NCBI GenBank assembly: GCA_046292445.1
Contig: JBKBQT010000016.1
Coordinates: 1 to 64,000, forward strand
Source of the DNA: CALIZF01 sp046292445
GTDB lineage: Bacteria > Pseudomonadota > Alphaproteobacteria > Rhodobacterales > Rhodobacteraceae
Length of the DNA stretch: 64,000 nt
Direction: 5' to 3'
Part shown: in pieces, positions 24,731-33,660 of the stretch
Layout: each line of letters opens with the position of its first letter
How positions within the stretch are numbered: the stretch's first letter is position 1
The notes under the pieces: generated by a model
What the model was told of the DNA's origin: nothing
What the model saw: only the letters and a program-made list of their open reading frames with translations
Database searches by the model: none
Made by a program: the position numbers and the translations under genes

Positions 24731-26143
24731 TCACGCCCCGATCACGGCACCGGGATTGAGGATGCCCGCCGGGTCGAGCGCGCCCTTGATCGCCCGCATC
24801 GCGGCCAGTTTCACCGGATCGCCGTAGCGGACGAGATCGCGGGTCTTGAGCCGCCCGATCCCGTGTTCCGCGCTGACGGAACCGCCGCGCGCATGGACAA
24901 GGTCGTGCACCGCCGTCTTGATCGCGTCGCGCAGATGCGCGTGATCGGCCCGGCTGCGGCCCGGCACCGGAAAGACGTTGTAATGGAGGTTGCCGTCGCC
25001 GAGGTGGCCAAAGCAGTTGATGCGCCAGTCGCCGAGCGCCGCGAGCATCGCCCCCGCCTCGTCGATGAAGCCCGGGATCGCACCGAGCGGCACGCTGATG
25101 TCATGCGACGACACCGCGCCGATGCGCCGGTTCGCCTCGGGGATGCTTTCCCGCAGGTGCCACAGCGCGGCGCGCTGCGCCTCGGACGCGGCGATCACCC
25201 CATCCGTCGCAAGGCCCGCCGCCGCCGCCCGGTCCCAGAGCGCGGCCAGCACGGATTGGGCATCGAGGCCCTCGGGCAGGCCGAGATCGACCAGCACCGA
25301 CCATTCGGGCATCGGCGAGAGCGGCAGCGCAAGGCCGGGGATCGTCTCGGCAATGAAATCGAACCCGGTCCGGTGCATCAGTTCGAATGCCGAGACGCAG
25401 CCGGGCGCCAGCGCCTCGGCCAGATCGAGCAGGCGCAGCGCCGCCGCCGGCCCCGGCACCGCGATCAGCGCCGCCCCGGTGATGGCCGGGCGCGGCAGAA
25501 GGCGCAGCACCGCCGCCGTGATGATGCCCAGCGTCCCTTCGGACCCGATCAGCAGGTTGCGCAGGTCATACCCGGTGTTGTCCTTGCGCAGCCGCCGCAG
25601 CCCGTGCCAGACCGATCCGTCGGCCAGCACCGCCTCGAGCCCCAGGCACAGCTCGCGCGCATTGCCCCAGCGCAGCACGTTGACGCCGCCCGCATTCGTC
25701 GCGAGCACGCCGCCCACCGTCGCCGTCCCGCCGGAGGCCAGCGACAGCGGAAAGAGCCGCCCCGCATCCGCCGCCGCCGCCTGCGCCGCCGCCAGCGTCA
25801 CCCCGGCCTCGAGCGTCATCGCCCCGTCCTCGGGCACCACGTCCCGCACCGCCCGCATCCGCTCGAGCGACAGGAGAACGACCGGCGGCCCCTCGGGCGC
25901 GATCTGACCACCGACAAGGCCGGTGCCCCCGCCCCAGGGCACGATGCCCACCCGCGCCGCGGCGCAGGCGGCGACGATGGCCGCGACCTCGGCCGTGCTG
26001 CGCGGCGCGGCGAGCGCGCCCGCCTGCCCGCGCCAGCGCCCGCGCGGCTCTTCGAGGTGCCGCGGCTCGGGGCTGCGCAGCGCGCCCTCGGGCAGCGCGG
26101 CGGCAAGCGAGGCGACGAAGGCGGCATCGGCGGGGTTCAGCAT
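24731..26143 (-). CDS. FAD-linked oxidase, GlcD / D-2-hydroxyacid dehydrogenase type (470 aa)
   Basis: This is a flavoprotein of the vanillyl-alcohol-oxidase fold. The N-terminal FAD-binding domain shows VPWGGGTGLVGGQIAP (about 81-96) and the NAGGVNVLRWGNAREL region. The C-terminal FAD-oxidase domain contains CFGHLGDGNLHYNVFP and ends with the typical HGIGRLKTRDL and LDPAGILNPG. The family oxidises D-2-hydroxyacids such as D-lactate, glycolate or D-2-hydroxyglutarate. The start at 26143 matches the family; the open frame upstream is a shadow of the MBL gene. No glcE or glcF partner is nearby, which favours a stand-alone D-lactate or D-2-hydroxyglutarate dehydrogenase. Confidence 0.87.
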   Translation of the reverse strand: MLNPADAAFVASLAAALPEGALRSPEPRHLEEPRGRWRGQAGALAAPRSTAEVAAIVAACAAARVGIVPWGGGTGLVGGQIAPEGPPVVLLSLERMRAVRDVVPEDGAMTLEAGVTLAAAQAAAADAGRLFPLSLASGGTATVGGVLATNAGGVNVLRWGNARELCLGLEAVLADGSVWHGLRRLRKDNTGYDLRNLLIGSEGTLGIITAAVLRLLPRPAITGAALIAVPGPAAALRLLDLAEALAPGCVSAFELMHRTGFDFIAETIPGLALPLSPMPEWSVLVDLGLPEGLDAQSVLAALWDRAAAAGLATDGVIAASEAQRAALWHLRESIPEANRRIGAVSSHDISVPLGAIPGFIDEAGAMLAALGDWRINCFGHLGDGNLHYNVFPVPGRSRADHAHLRDAIKTAVHDLVHARGGSVSAEHGIGRLKTRDLVRYGDPVKLAAMRAIKGALDPAGILNPGAVIGA

Positions 26144-26193
26144 GCCCGCTGCCTGCCACGCGGCCCTGCGCCTTGCAAGATCGGCCCGCGCGA

Positions 26194-27021
26194 TCAGCGC
26201 AGGAACTGCGGATCGAGCACGATGATCGTCGGCCGCCCCGGCAGGGACTGGAGCGAGAGCTCGATCGACGGCTGGTCGAGCCGGACGATGTCGAACTGCC
26301 CTTCCATCCGGTTCAGGAAGGTCGCCAGCGACGCGCCCGAAAACCAGTGCATCGGCAGCACCACCGAAGAGCGCAACCGCGACACGATCCCCGTCATCGT
26401 ATCGAGCCCGACCGTATAGCCGCCATCGACCGGTGCCATCACCACGTCGAGCCGCCCGATGGCCGCGTATTGCTCGTCGCTCGGCTCGTGATGCAGATGG
26501 CCGAGATGGCCGATGCAAAGCCCGGCCACCTCGAAGATGAAGATGGAATTGCCGTCCTTGCGCGCCACCCGCTCGTCCCAGGCCGAGCGCACATCGGTCG
26601 GCACGTTGCGCACCAGCATCTCGCCGAGGTCAAGCCGGTGCGCCGCCGCCACGCCGTCCTCGGCCCAGCCTTTGAGCACATGGGGGATGCGCGGGTCCGG
26701 CCGGTCGGTCCAGTGCGTGCGATGGGCGTTGTTCATCGTGACGACCGTCGGGGCATGGTCCGTCCGCCCGATGTAGCCGGCATAATCGGTGACCGCCGTC
26801 AGGCCGCCCGGCGTCTCGATCGCGAACATCGCATGGTCGATGAAATGGATGCGCACCCGGTTCTCGGCCAGCGGCGCGCCGAAGGCTGCGCGCTGGAGGT
26901 ATTCGAGACCGGGCGCTGCGGCTATGGCCTGGCAATGCGACGGGATCCGGTCCTGTGCGGCCCCCGCGAGCGGCATCATTGCTGCCAGCACGAAGGCAAG
27001 GGCGGGGGCTTGTCGGGTCAT
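26194..27021 (-). CDS. Exported metallo-beta-lactamase-fold protein (275 aa)
   Basis: An N-terminal signal peptide (LAFVLAAMMPLAGAAQ, about 8-23) precedes a beta-lactamase-like hydrolase domain. HFIDHAMFAIETPGG resembles the first strands of UlaG-type proteins, and HLGHLHHE supplies a histidine-rich metal-binding segment. The canonical HxHxDH is not present in full, so the metal set may be reduced. The start at 27021 is supported by GGAGGTG upstream. It lies between the GNAT gene and the FAD oxidase on the same strand, 50 bases before the latter. The substrate is unknown. Confidence 0.75.
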   Translation of the reverse strand: MTRQAPALAFVLAAMMPLAGAAQDRIPSHCQAIAAAPGLEYLQRAAFGAPLAENRVRIHFIDHAMFAIETPGGLTAVTDYAGYIGRTDHAPTVVTMNNAHRTHWTDRPDPRIPHVLKGWAEDGVAAAHRLDLGEMLVRNVPTDVRSAWDERVARKDGNSIFIFEVAGLCIGHLGHLHHEPSDEQYAAIGRLDVVMAPVDGGYTVGLDTMTGIVSRLRSSVVLPMHWFSGASLATFLNRMEGQFDIVRLDQPSIELSLQSLPGRPTIIVLDPQFLR

Positions 27022-27114
27022 GCGGCACCTCCATGGCCCGAGGGTAGGGGCGCCCGCCCGCCGGTCACGCGAAACCGCCGACGCTCGCGCATCGGTGAAC
27101 GGCAAGGGCCGGCT

Positions 27115-27133
27115 CTGCCGCATCCTGCGGCAG
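27115..27133 (-). terminator. Hairpin directly after the GNAT gene
   Basis: The perfect 8-bp arms CTGCCGCA and TGCGGCAG have a 3-base loop. They start one base past the GNAT stop codon. No T-run follows, so this may be a partial terminator or a processing element. Confidence 0.4.
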
Positions 27134-27718
27134 TCAGGCCGCGTCGGTGCGCCCGCGCCGGTCGCTGCGCAGGTTGGCGTAGAGCACATGGTTGCGCCAC
27201 CGCCCCGCGATCTGCAGATAGCTCTGCGCAACGCCCTCGTATTTGAAGCCGCATTTCTCGAGCACGCCGCGCGAGGCCGCGTTTTCCGGCAGGCAGGCCG
27301 CCTCGATCCGGCTGAGGTCCATCACGCTGAAGGCATGATGCACGACCGCCTGGATCGCCTCGCGCATGTAGCCCTGCCGCGCATGGGGCTGGCCGATCCA
27401 GTAGCCCAGCGTGCCGGCCAGCGCCGGCCCCCGCCGGATATTGTCGAGCGTGATCGCCCCCATCACCGCCCCGTCCTGCCGCCGGATCAGGAGAAGCGGC
27501 AGCGCGGCCCCCTGCGCCTCGGCCCGCGACGACCAGTAGACACGGGTGGTGAAGGCGCGGCGGCTCAGGTGATCGTCGGCCCAGACCGGCTCCCACGGCC
27601 GCAGGAACGCCTCGCTGTCCGCGCGCAGGGCCGTCCAGGCGCGATAGTCGCCGTGTTCGGGCAGGCGCAGCGTCAGGCGCTCGGTCTCGATCCGGGGCCT
27701 CGGGCGGCGGCCGAACAT
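27134..27718 (-). CDS. GNAT acetyltransferase, RimJ-like (194 aa)
   Basis: This is a GNAT-fold acetyltransferase of the ribosomal-protein (RimJ/RimL) subfamily by length and motifs. The ETERLTLRLPEHGDYRAW opening, GYWIGQPHARQGYMREAI (the acetyl-CoA loop, about 122-139) and ENAASRGVLEKCGFKYEG are all typical. It begins 5 bases after the M16 peptidase stop, so the two are cotranscribed. In related genomes this pair is also adjacent, although a functional link is not established. Acetylation of ribosomal protein S5 (RimJ) is a likely but unproven activity. Confidence 0.85.
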   Translation of the reverse strand: MFGRRPRPRIETERLTLRLPEHGDYRAWTALRADSEAFLRPWEPVWADDHLSRRAFTTRVYWSSRAEAQGAALPLLLIRRQDGAVMGAITLDNIRRGPALAGTLGYWIGQPHARQGYMREAIQAVVHHAFSVMDLSRIEAACLPENAASRGVLEKCGFKYEGVAQSYLQIAGRWRNHVLYANLRSDRRGRTDAA

Positions 27719-27723
27719 CCCCG

Positions 27724-28983
27724 TCAGGCGGCCAGGCGCGCGCGCAGCGCGTCCATGCCGGGCGCCGCGCCCGCCGGACCATAAAGCGCCATCGCCGCAC
27801 GGCCCCCGAAGGCGAGCGCCCCGGCATAGTCGCGCGTGCCCGCCGCCGTCACCGCGTCGATCCGCGCCACCGTTTCGGCCACATCGGGCACCCGCCCCCA
27901 GATCGCCAGTAGCCGCGCGGCGCGCTCTGCCCGGGTCGAGGGGCTTTCCTGCCCCATCAGCAGGCTTGCGCGAAGCTGCGCCTTGGCGCGCGCCACCTCG
28001 GCCTCGGTCAGGTCATCGGCCGCGCGGCGCAGTTCCTCGACCGTGAGATCGGCAAGCGCCACCACATCCTCGGCGCCGGTGCCGGCATAGAGCGTGACAA
28101 GCCCGGTGTCCTCATGCGCCTGCGCCTGGGCGAAAATGGAATAGCACAGCCCGTGCTCTTCCCGGATCCGCTGGAACAGGCGGCTCGACATGCCCCCGCC
28201 CATCGCCGTCGCATAGACCTGCGCCGTGTGCACCAGCGGATCGCGCCAGCCGGGCGCCTCGAAGGCGAGCGCGAGATGCACCTGCTCGAGATCCTTGATC
28301 TCGCGCCGCTCGCCGCTGACGAAGCGCGCCGGTTCCGGCACGCGCGCGCCGATCGGCCGCAGCCCGCCGAAAAGGCGCGTCGCCTCGGCCACGATGGCGT
28401 CATGGTCCACCGCCCCCGCCGCCGACAGGATCATCTGGTCCGGCCCGTAGTGATCGGAGGTGAACCGGCGGAAATCGGCATCCGCAAACCCCGCAACCCG
28501 CTCGGCAGGACCGAGGATCGACCGCCCCATCGGCTGGTCGGGAAACGCCACCTCCTGCAGCCAGTCGAAGATGATGTCGTCGGGCGTGTCGAGCGCCTGA
28601 CCGATCTCCTGCAGGATGACATGCCGCTCGGTCTCGATCTCGCGCGGGTCGAAGGCGGGGTTGAGCACGATGTCGGCAATCACGTCGAGCGCGAGCGGCA
28701 CATCGGTTTCCAGCACCCGGGCGTAGTAGGCGGTATTCTCGCGGCTGGTATAGGCGTTGATATAGCCGCCCACATCCTCGATCGCCTCGGCGATCGCCCG
28801 CGCGCTGCGGCTCGCCGTGCCCTTGAAGGCCATGTGTTCGAGGAAATGTGCGATCCCGGTCTGATCCGGCCCCTCGTGCCGCCCGCCGGCGTTCACCCAG
28901 ATGCCGACCGTGGCCGAGGCAAGGCCGGGCATGGTGTCGGTGACGATGCGAAAACCGTTGGGCAGGGTTGCGATGCGGATCAT
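27724..28983 (-). CDS. M16-family processing peptidase (419 aa)
   Basis: This zinc peptidase is related to the mitochondrial processing peptidase beta subunit. The inverted zinc motif HFLEH is at 46-50, with the following MAFKGT characteristic of the family; the distal glutamate lies in the ETERHVILQEI region. The C-terminal R/Y pair region MGGGMSSRLFQRIREEHGLCYSI is intact in outline. No signal peptide is present, so it is probably cytoplasmic. The ATG overlaps the thrC stop (ATGA). Processing of unknown peptides is the family role, and linkage to thrC is a well-known alphaproteobacterial arrangement. Confidence 0.92.
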   Translation of the reverse strand: MIRIATLPNGFRIVTDTMPGLASATVGIWVNAGGRHEGPDQTGIAHFLEHMAFKGTASRSARAIAEAIEDVGGYINAYTSRENTAYYARVLETDVPLALDVIADIVLNPAFDPREIETERHVILQEIGQALDTPDDIIFDWLQEVAFPDQPMGRSILGPAERVAGFADADFRRFTSDHYGPDQMILSAAGAVDHDAIVAEATRLFGGLRPIGARVPEPARFVSGERREIKDLEQVHLALAFEAPGWRDPLVHTAQVYATAMGGGMSSRLFQRIREEHGLCYSIFAQAQAHEDTGLVTLYAGTGAEDVVALADLTVEELRRAADDLTEAEVARAKAQLRASLLMGQESPSTRAERAARLLAIWGRVPDVAETVARIDAVTAAGTRDYAGALAFGGRAAMALYGPAGAAPGMDALRARLAA

Positions 28984-30368
28984 TGACCGGTGCGTTCCAG
29001 GATGAGGGTTTCGATGGCTGTCAGATCGTCGGGCACGCGCGTCACCCGCTCGGGCCGGTCGAAGAGGTCGGCCATGCGGGGCGGCAGCGCCGGGCGGATG
29101 CCGGTCGCGGCCTCGACCGCATCGGGGAACTTGGCGGGATGCGCGGTGGCGAGCGTGACCATCGGCACGGGGCCGAGGTGCTGTTCGGCCACATGCACGC
29201 CGACGGCGGAATGCGGGCACAGAAGCTCGCCCGTCTGCGCGAGGGTCCGCGCGATGGTCGCGCGCGTGTCCTCCTCGGATGCGCGGCCCGAGGCGAAACC
29301 GGCACGCAGGCCCTCGAGCGCGCCCTGCGGGATGCGGAACGCGCCTGCGGACCGCAGATCGCCCATCAGCGCCGCCACCGCCGCCCCGTCGCGCCCGAGC
29401 GCATCGAACAGCGCGCGCTCGAAATTCGACGACACCTGAATGTCCATCGAGGGCGAGATGGTCGGCTGCACCGTCTCGGTCGCATAGACGCCGGTCGTCA
29501 GCGCGCGGTGCAGGATGTCGTTGCGGTTGGTGGCGATCACCAGCCGCTCGATCGGCAGGCCCATCGCGCGGGCAATGTGCCCGGCATAGATGTCGCCGAA
29601 ATTCCCGGTCGGCACGGTGAACGACACCGCGCGCTGCGGCGCGCCGAGTGCCACGGCGGCAGCGAAGAAATAGACCACCTGCGCCAGCACCCGCGCCCAG
29701 TTGATCGAGTTCACCGCCGCAAGCCCCACCCGGTCGCGGAAGGCGAAATCGTTGAACATGTCCTTGACGCGGGCCTGGGCGGTATCGAAATCGCCGTCGA
29801 TGGCGAGCGCATGGACGTTGCCCTCCACCGGCGTCGTCATCTGCCGCCGCTGCACGTCCGACACCCGGCCGTGCGGGTAGAGGATGAACACATCCACTCC
29901 CGGCAGGCCGCGGAACGCCTCGATCGCCGCCGATCCGGTATCGCCGCTCGTCGCGCCCGCGATGGTGATGCGCCCGCCGCTGCGCGCGAGGTGATGGGCG
30001 AAGAGGCGCCCGATCAGCTGCATCGCGAAATCCTTGAAGGCCAGCGTGGGGCCGTGGAACAGCTCCAGCAGGAAATGCCCCCGGGCCAGTTGCTTGAGGG
30101 GCGCGCGGGCGGGATGGGCAAAGCCGGCATAGGCCGCGGCGATCAGGCCGCGAAAGTCGTCATCGCTGAACGCATCCCCGAGGAAGGGGCGCATGACGCG
30201 AAACACGACCTCTTCGTAAGGCAGGCCCGCAAGCGCGGCGATGTCGCCCGCCGGCATCGCCGGCACTTCGGCCGGCACATAAAGCCCCCCGTCGCGGGCC
30301 AGCCCCGCCATCATCGCCTCGGCAAAGCCGAGCACCGGCGCACTGCCGCGGGTCGAGACGTATTGCAT
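28980..30368 (-). CDS. thrC: Threonine synthase (462 aa)
   Basis: This PLP enzyme converts O-phosphohomoserine to threonine. The lysine that binds PLP is in TLAFKDFAMQLIGRLF. ATSGDTGSAAIEAFRG forms the phosphate-binding loop, and PTGNFGDIYAGHIARAMG supplies the later glycine-rich segment. The N-terminus MQYVSTRGSAPVLGFAEA and the roughly 460-residue length mark the class typical of Gram-negatives and yeast. It lies 9 bases after the SURF1 gene, so it shares the transcript that starts with the cytochrome oxidase genes. Confidence 0.97.
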   Translation of the reverse strand: MQYVSTRGSAPVLGFAEAMMAGLARDGGLYVPAEVPAMPAGDIAALAGLPYEEVVFRVMRPFLGDAFSDDDFRGLIAAAYAGFAHPARAPLKQLARGHFLLELFHGPTLAFKDFAMQLIGRLFAHHLARSGGRITIAGATSGDTGSAAIEAFRGLPGVDVFILYPHGRVSDVQRRQMTTPVEGNVHALAIDGDFDTAQARVKDMFNDFAFRDRVGLAAVNSINWARVLAQVVYFFAAAVALGAPQRAVSFTVPTGNFGDIYAGHIARAMGLPIERLVIATNRNDILHRALTTGVYATETVQPTISPSMDIQVSSNFERALFDALGRDGAAVAALMGDLRSAGAFRIPQGALEGLRAGFASGRASEEDTRATIARTLAQTGELLCPHSAVGVHVAEQHLGPVPMVTLATAHPAKFPDAVEAATGIRPALPPRMADLFDRPERVTRVPDDLTAIETLILERTGQ

Positions 30369-30377
30369 GATCTGTCC

Positions 30378-31055
30378 TCAGCCTGTCCGGCGGGCAATAC
30401 GCCAGACAAGGAACGCTGTCATCCCCAGCCATACGGCCGCAAGCCCGAACCACGTCACCGCATACCCGAGGTGGTCGTTCGGGATGCCGCTGGTGTCGAG
30501 CGGCATCGGATCCAGTGCCGGATCGGCCGGCTCGACGGCCTTGGCAACGACCAGCACCGGCTCGGTGCCGAGCGCGGCCGCCATCGCCGGCAGGTCGCGC
30601 GCGAACCAGATGCCGCTGCGGGCGTCGGGTGGGGGGGTATAGCCGTCGACCTCGTCGGGCCAGTGCAGATTCCCGGCAACTTTCGCCGCACCGCTGGCCG
30701 GCGGGGCGGTCTTGGCGGCCTCGGGCAGAAAGCCCCGGTCGATCAGGATGCGCCGGCCATCCTCCGTCTCGTAGGCCGCCACGACGCGATAGCCCGCGCC
30801 GTCCCCCTTGCGCGACACCAGCACCCGGATGTCGCGCCCGGCAAAGCGGCCCGCCACCGCGACCGGCAGATAGCGGTCAGCGGCCGGATCGGGCACGGCC
30901 GGCAAGGCAACCGGTTCGGCCTCGATCCGCGCGGTGATGTCCGCCAGGATCGCCTCCTTCCACGCCAGCCGCTGCACCTGCCAGAGCCCGAGCGCGACGA
31001 GCACGCCGGCCCCGGCGAGGCCGAGCAGCAGCGGAAAGACCAGACGGCGCAGCAT
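30378..31055 (-). CDS. SURF1-family cytochrome oxidase assembly protein (225 aa)
   Basis: SURF1 helps insert heme a into cytochrome c oxidase. The classical topology is visible: an N-terminal membrane helix (LVFPLLLGLAGAGVLVALG, about 5-23) followed by the WQVQRLAWKE family motif, a periplasmic domain with GGRRILIDRGFLPEA-like residues, and a C-terminal helix (YAVTWFGLAAVWLGMTAFLV). The start at 31055 gives MLRRLVFP. It sits between ctaE and thrC, as in many Rhodobacterales, which supports the role. Confidence 0.92.
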   Translation of the reverse strand: MLRRLVFPLLLGLAGAGVLVALGLWQVQRLAWKEAILADITARIEAEPVALPAVPDPAADRYLPVAVAGRFAGRDIRVLVSRKGDGAGYRVVAAYETEDGRRILIDRGFLPEAAKTAPPASGAAKVAGNLHWPDEVDGYTPPPDARSGIWFARDLPAMAAALGTEPVLVVAKAVEPADPALDPMPLDTSGIPNDHLGYAVTWFGLAAVWLGMTAFLVWRIARRTG

Positions 31056-31075
31056 GGCGCATCCCTCAACGGAAC

Positions 31076-31097
31076 GCGGGCCGCCGGAGCGGCCCGC
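31076..31097 (-). other. Intercistronic hairpin between ctaE and SURF1
   Basis: The perfect arms GCGGGCCGC and GCGGCCCGC flank a 4-base loop. It lies in the 73-bp space between two co-directional genes. No T-run follows, so mRNA stability or partial attenuation is more likely than full termination. Confidence 0.45.
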
Positions 31098-31128
31098 AGG
31101 ATCGGACGGCCCGGGCCGCCGTGACGGC

Positions 31129-31935
31129 TCAGCGGCCCCAGACGTAGATGGCGGCGAAAAGGAACAGCCAGACCACATCGACGAAATGCCAGTACCAGGC
31201 CGCCGCCTCGAACCCGATATGCTTGTCGGGTGTGAAATGGCCGCGCATCGCCCGCATCAGGCAGATCGCGAGGAAGATCGTCCCGATCACGACATGCGCC
31301 CCGTGGAACCCGGTCGCCATGAAGAAGTTGGCGCCGTAGATGTTGCCCGCAAACCCGAAGGCGGCATGGCTATACTCGTAGACCTGAAGGATCGTGAAGA
31401 ACACGCCCAGAAGGATGGCGAGGATCAGGCCGTTCTGCAGATCCTTGCGGTTGTTCTCATGCACCAGCGCATGGTGGGCCCAGGTCGCCGCCATCCCGGA
31501 ACACAGGAGGATCAGCGTGTTGATGAGCGGCAGATGCCAGGGATCGAAGGTCTCGATCCCCGCCGGCGGCCAGACGCCCTCGACCATCGGGCTGAGGCCG
31601 TCGGGATGCATCGGGTAGATCGCATGCTTGAAGAAGCTCCAGAACCATGCCGCAAAGAACATCACTTCGGACATGATGAAGAGGATGAAGCCATAGCGCA
31701 GCCCGATCGCCACGACCGGCGTGTGATCGCCCGCCCGGCTTTCGGCGACAACGTCCGACCACCAGGCGAACATGACGTAAAGCACCGCCGCGAGGCCGGC
31801 GAAGAACAGGAAGGGCGTGATGTCCTTCATCCACAGGACCGCGCCGAACAGCATGACGAACCCGCCGACCGCGCCCATGAACGGCCAGATCGACGGGGGC
31901 AGGATGTGATAGTCGTGGTTCTTCGCGCTCGCCAT
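31129..31935 (-). CDS. ctaE: Cytochrome c oxidase subunit III (268 aa)
   Basis: Subunit III of the aa3-type oxidase is a seven-helix inner-membrane protein that stabilises the proton uptake path. The N-terminus KNHDYHILPPSIWPFMGA is highly characteristic. GFHGAHVVIGTIFLAICL and the C-terminal AAWYWHFVDVVWLFLF are conserved. Length is typical. It follows ctaG by 25 bases and precedes SURF1. Subunit I (ctaD) is not in the window, as is usual in this group, where it lies apart. Confidence 0.97.
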   Translation of the reverse strand: MASAKNHDYHILPPSIWPFMGAVGGFVMLFGAVLWMKDITPFLFFAGLAAVLYVMFAWWSDVVAESRAGDHTPVVAIGLRYGFILFIMSEVMFFAAWFWSFFKHAIYPMHPDGLSPMVEGVWPPAGIETFDPWHLPLINTLILLCSGMAATWAHHALVHENNRKDLQNGLILAILLGVFFTILQVYEYSHAAFGFAGNIYGANFFMATGFHGAHVVIGTIFLAICLMRAMRGHFTPDKHIGFEAAAWYWHFVDVVWLFLFAAIYVWGR

Positions 31936-31960
31936 GGGTTCCCTCGTGTCGGTCTTGGCG

Positions 31961-32527
31961 TCAGTTGGCCGCTGGTGCGGGGACGGTCAGCCCCGCCTGC
32001 TCTTCCGGCAGCGGCGTTGAATGAAACGTGTAGGACAGGGTGATCTGCCGCACGAAGCGCCCCTCGCGGTCCGTAACCATCGCCGGATCGACGAAGAAGG
32101 TTACCGGCATCTCGACCCGCTCGCCGGGCTGGAGCACCTGCATCTCGAAGCAGAAGCAGTCGATCTTGGTGAAATAGCCGCCCGCCGTGTCGGGGGTGAC
32201 GTTGAAGCTTGCGGTGCCCGCTGTCGGCTTGTCGGTCGGGTTGTAGGCCTCGTAGAACGCAAGGCCGACCTCGCCGATGCGGATGTCCATCTCGCGCTGG
32301 AGCGGGCGGAAGGTCCAGGGCATCCCCGCCTCGCGCGAGGCATCGAAGCGCACGCGCACCGTGCGGTCGAGGATCACGTCGGGCGCCGCGCTGGCCACAG
32401 CCGTCGTGCCCCCGTAACCGGTCACGCGGCAGAACCAGTCGTAGAACGGCACCGCCGCGAAGGACAGCGACGCCATGAGAACCGCGACCCCGACCAGTTG
32501 CGCCGCCGTGCGGACCTGCGGGGTCAT
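31961..32527 (-). CDS. ctaG: Cytochrome c oxidase assembly protein CtaG/Cox11 (188 aa)
   Basis: Cox11-type copper chaperone that delivers copper to the CuB site of subunit I. A single N-terminal membrane helix (AAQLVGVAVLMASLSFAAVP) is followed by the periplasmic beta-domain. The copper-binding CFCF motif (KIDCFCFEMQVLQPGE) is intact, as is the EMPVTFFVDP motif. Its ATG overlaps the stop of the 62-residue protein (ATGA). It belongs to the ctaC-ctaB-orf-ctaG-ctaE cluster. Confidence 0.97.
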   Translation of the reverse strand: MTPQVRTAAQLVGVAVLMASLSFAAVPFYDWFCRVTGYGGTTAVASAAPDVILDRTVRVRFDASREAGMPWTFRPLQREMDIRIGEVGLAFYEAYNPTDKPTAGTASFNVTPDTAGGYFTKIDCFCFEMQVLQPGERVEMPVTFFVDPAMVTDREGRFVRQITLSYTFHSTPLPEEQAGLTVPAPAAN

Positions 32528-32712
32528 GGCCGGCGCTCCGGCAGCATCTCGGGCCGCAGGACATGGTCGAACGCCTGCATCGGATCGCCGCGCGTGACCT
32601 TGACCACCGTCAGCCCGAACACCAGCACCACGAAGGCGCAGAGCACGACGAGCAAGCCCACATTGCGCCCGAAGCGGCGCCGGTGCAGTTCATGATCGGG
32701 CCGGAATGCCAT
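32524..32712 (-). CDS. Small single-helix membrane protein of the cta cluster (62 aa)
   Basis: This tiny protein has a basic cytoplasmic N-terminus (HELHRRRFGRN), one membrane helix (VGLLVVLCAFVVLVFGLTVV, about 18-37) and a short periplasmic tail. Such small genes between ctaB and ctaG are common in alphaproteobacteria (CoxF-like) and are thought to help oxidase assembly. It starts 3 bases after the ctaB stop and overlaps ctaG by 4 bases, so it is tightly embedded in the operon. Its function is inferred from position only. Confidence 0.8.
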   Translation of the reverse strand: MAFRPDHELHRRRFGRNVGLLVVLCAFVVLVFGLTVVKVTRGDPMQAFDHVLRPEMLPERRP

Positions 32713-32715
32713 GCC

Positions 32716-33651
32716 TTACCACCCTCCGAGGCCATACGGCCGCAGCGCCGTCTCGGCCAGTATCGCACCGAAATGCAGGAACAGATAGGTGAGCGAAAAG
32801 CGGAAGAACCGCCGCTCCGCCCGGTGCTGGTCGGCCGCCGAGGCCGCATCGTCGCGGCGCCACAGCCGCACGGCGCCGGCGACGAACAGCGCGTTGAGCG
32901 CGACCGCCACGGCAAGGTAGAGCGGCCCGCCGACCGACGTGAATGCGGTGCCGATGGCCACCGGCACCAGCAGCAGCGTGTAGGCAAGGACATGATTGCG
33001 CGTGACCCGCCGCCCGTGGGTGACGTTGAGCATCGGCACGCCCGCGCCCTCGTAATCGCCCTTCATGAACAGCGCCAGCGCCCAGAAATGCGGCGGCGTC
33101 CACATGAAGATGATGAGGAACATCGCCGCCGCCTCGAGCGATACCGACCCGGTCGCACAGGCCCAGCCGACCATCGGCGGAAAGGCACCGGCCGCCCCGC
33201 CGATCACGATGTTCTGCGGCGTCGCCCGCTTGAGCCACATCGTGTAGACAACGGCGTAGAAGAAGATCGTGAACGCAAGGAAGGCAGCGGCGAACCAGTT
33301 CGCCGCAAGCCCCAGCATGACGACCGCAAAGCCCGAGAGCGCAAGACCAAGCCCCAGCGCCTCGCCCCGCGATATACGCCCGGCAGGCACCGGGCGGCCT
33401 CGGGTGCGGCGCATCTGCGCGTCGATATCGGCGTCCCACCACATGTTGAGCGCGCCCGAGGCCCCGGCCCCGAGCGCGATGAACAGGATCGACGCCAGCG
33501 CCTCGACCGGGTGCATCGCCCCCGGCGCCGCCAGCAGGCCCACCAGCGCCGTGAACACGACCAGCGACATGACCCGCGGCTTGAGCAGCGCGACATAGTC
33601 GCCGAACGACGCCTCGGGCTGGCCGATCTCGGTGGCGCGGATGTCGGTCAC
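32716..33651 (-). CDS. ctaB: Protoheme IX farnesyltransferase (heme o synthase) (311 aa)
   Basis: CtaB attaches a farnesyl group to heme b to make heme o, the precursor of heme a. It is a UbiA-superfamily membrane protein with about eight or nine helices. The first aspartate-rich motif is NMWWDADIDAQMRRTRGRP, and the second prenyl-binding region is in loop KGDYEGAGVPMLNV. Length is typical. It lies 9 bases downstream of ctaC and upstream of the small membrane protein, in the usual order. Confidence 0.97.
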   Translation of the reverse strand: MTDIRATEIGQPEASFGDYVALLKPRVMSLVVFTALVGLLAAPGAMHPVEALASILFIALGAGASGALNMWWDADIDAQMRRTRGRPVPAGRISRGEALGLGLALSGFAVVMLGLAANWFAAAFLAFTIFFYAVVYTMWLKRATPQNIVIGGAAGAFPPMVGWACATGSVSLEAAAMFLIIFMWTPPHFWALALFMKGDYEGAGVPMLNVTHGRRVTRNHVLAYTLLLVPVAIGTAFTSVGGPLYLAVAVALNALFVAGAVRLWRRDDAASAADQHRAERRFFRFSLTYLFLHFGAILAETALRPYGLGGW

Positions 33652-33660
33652 CGGCGGGCC

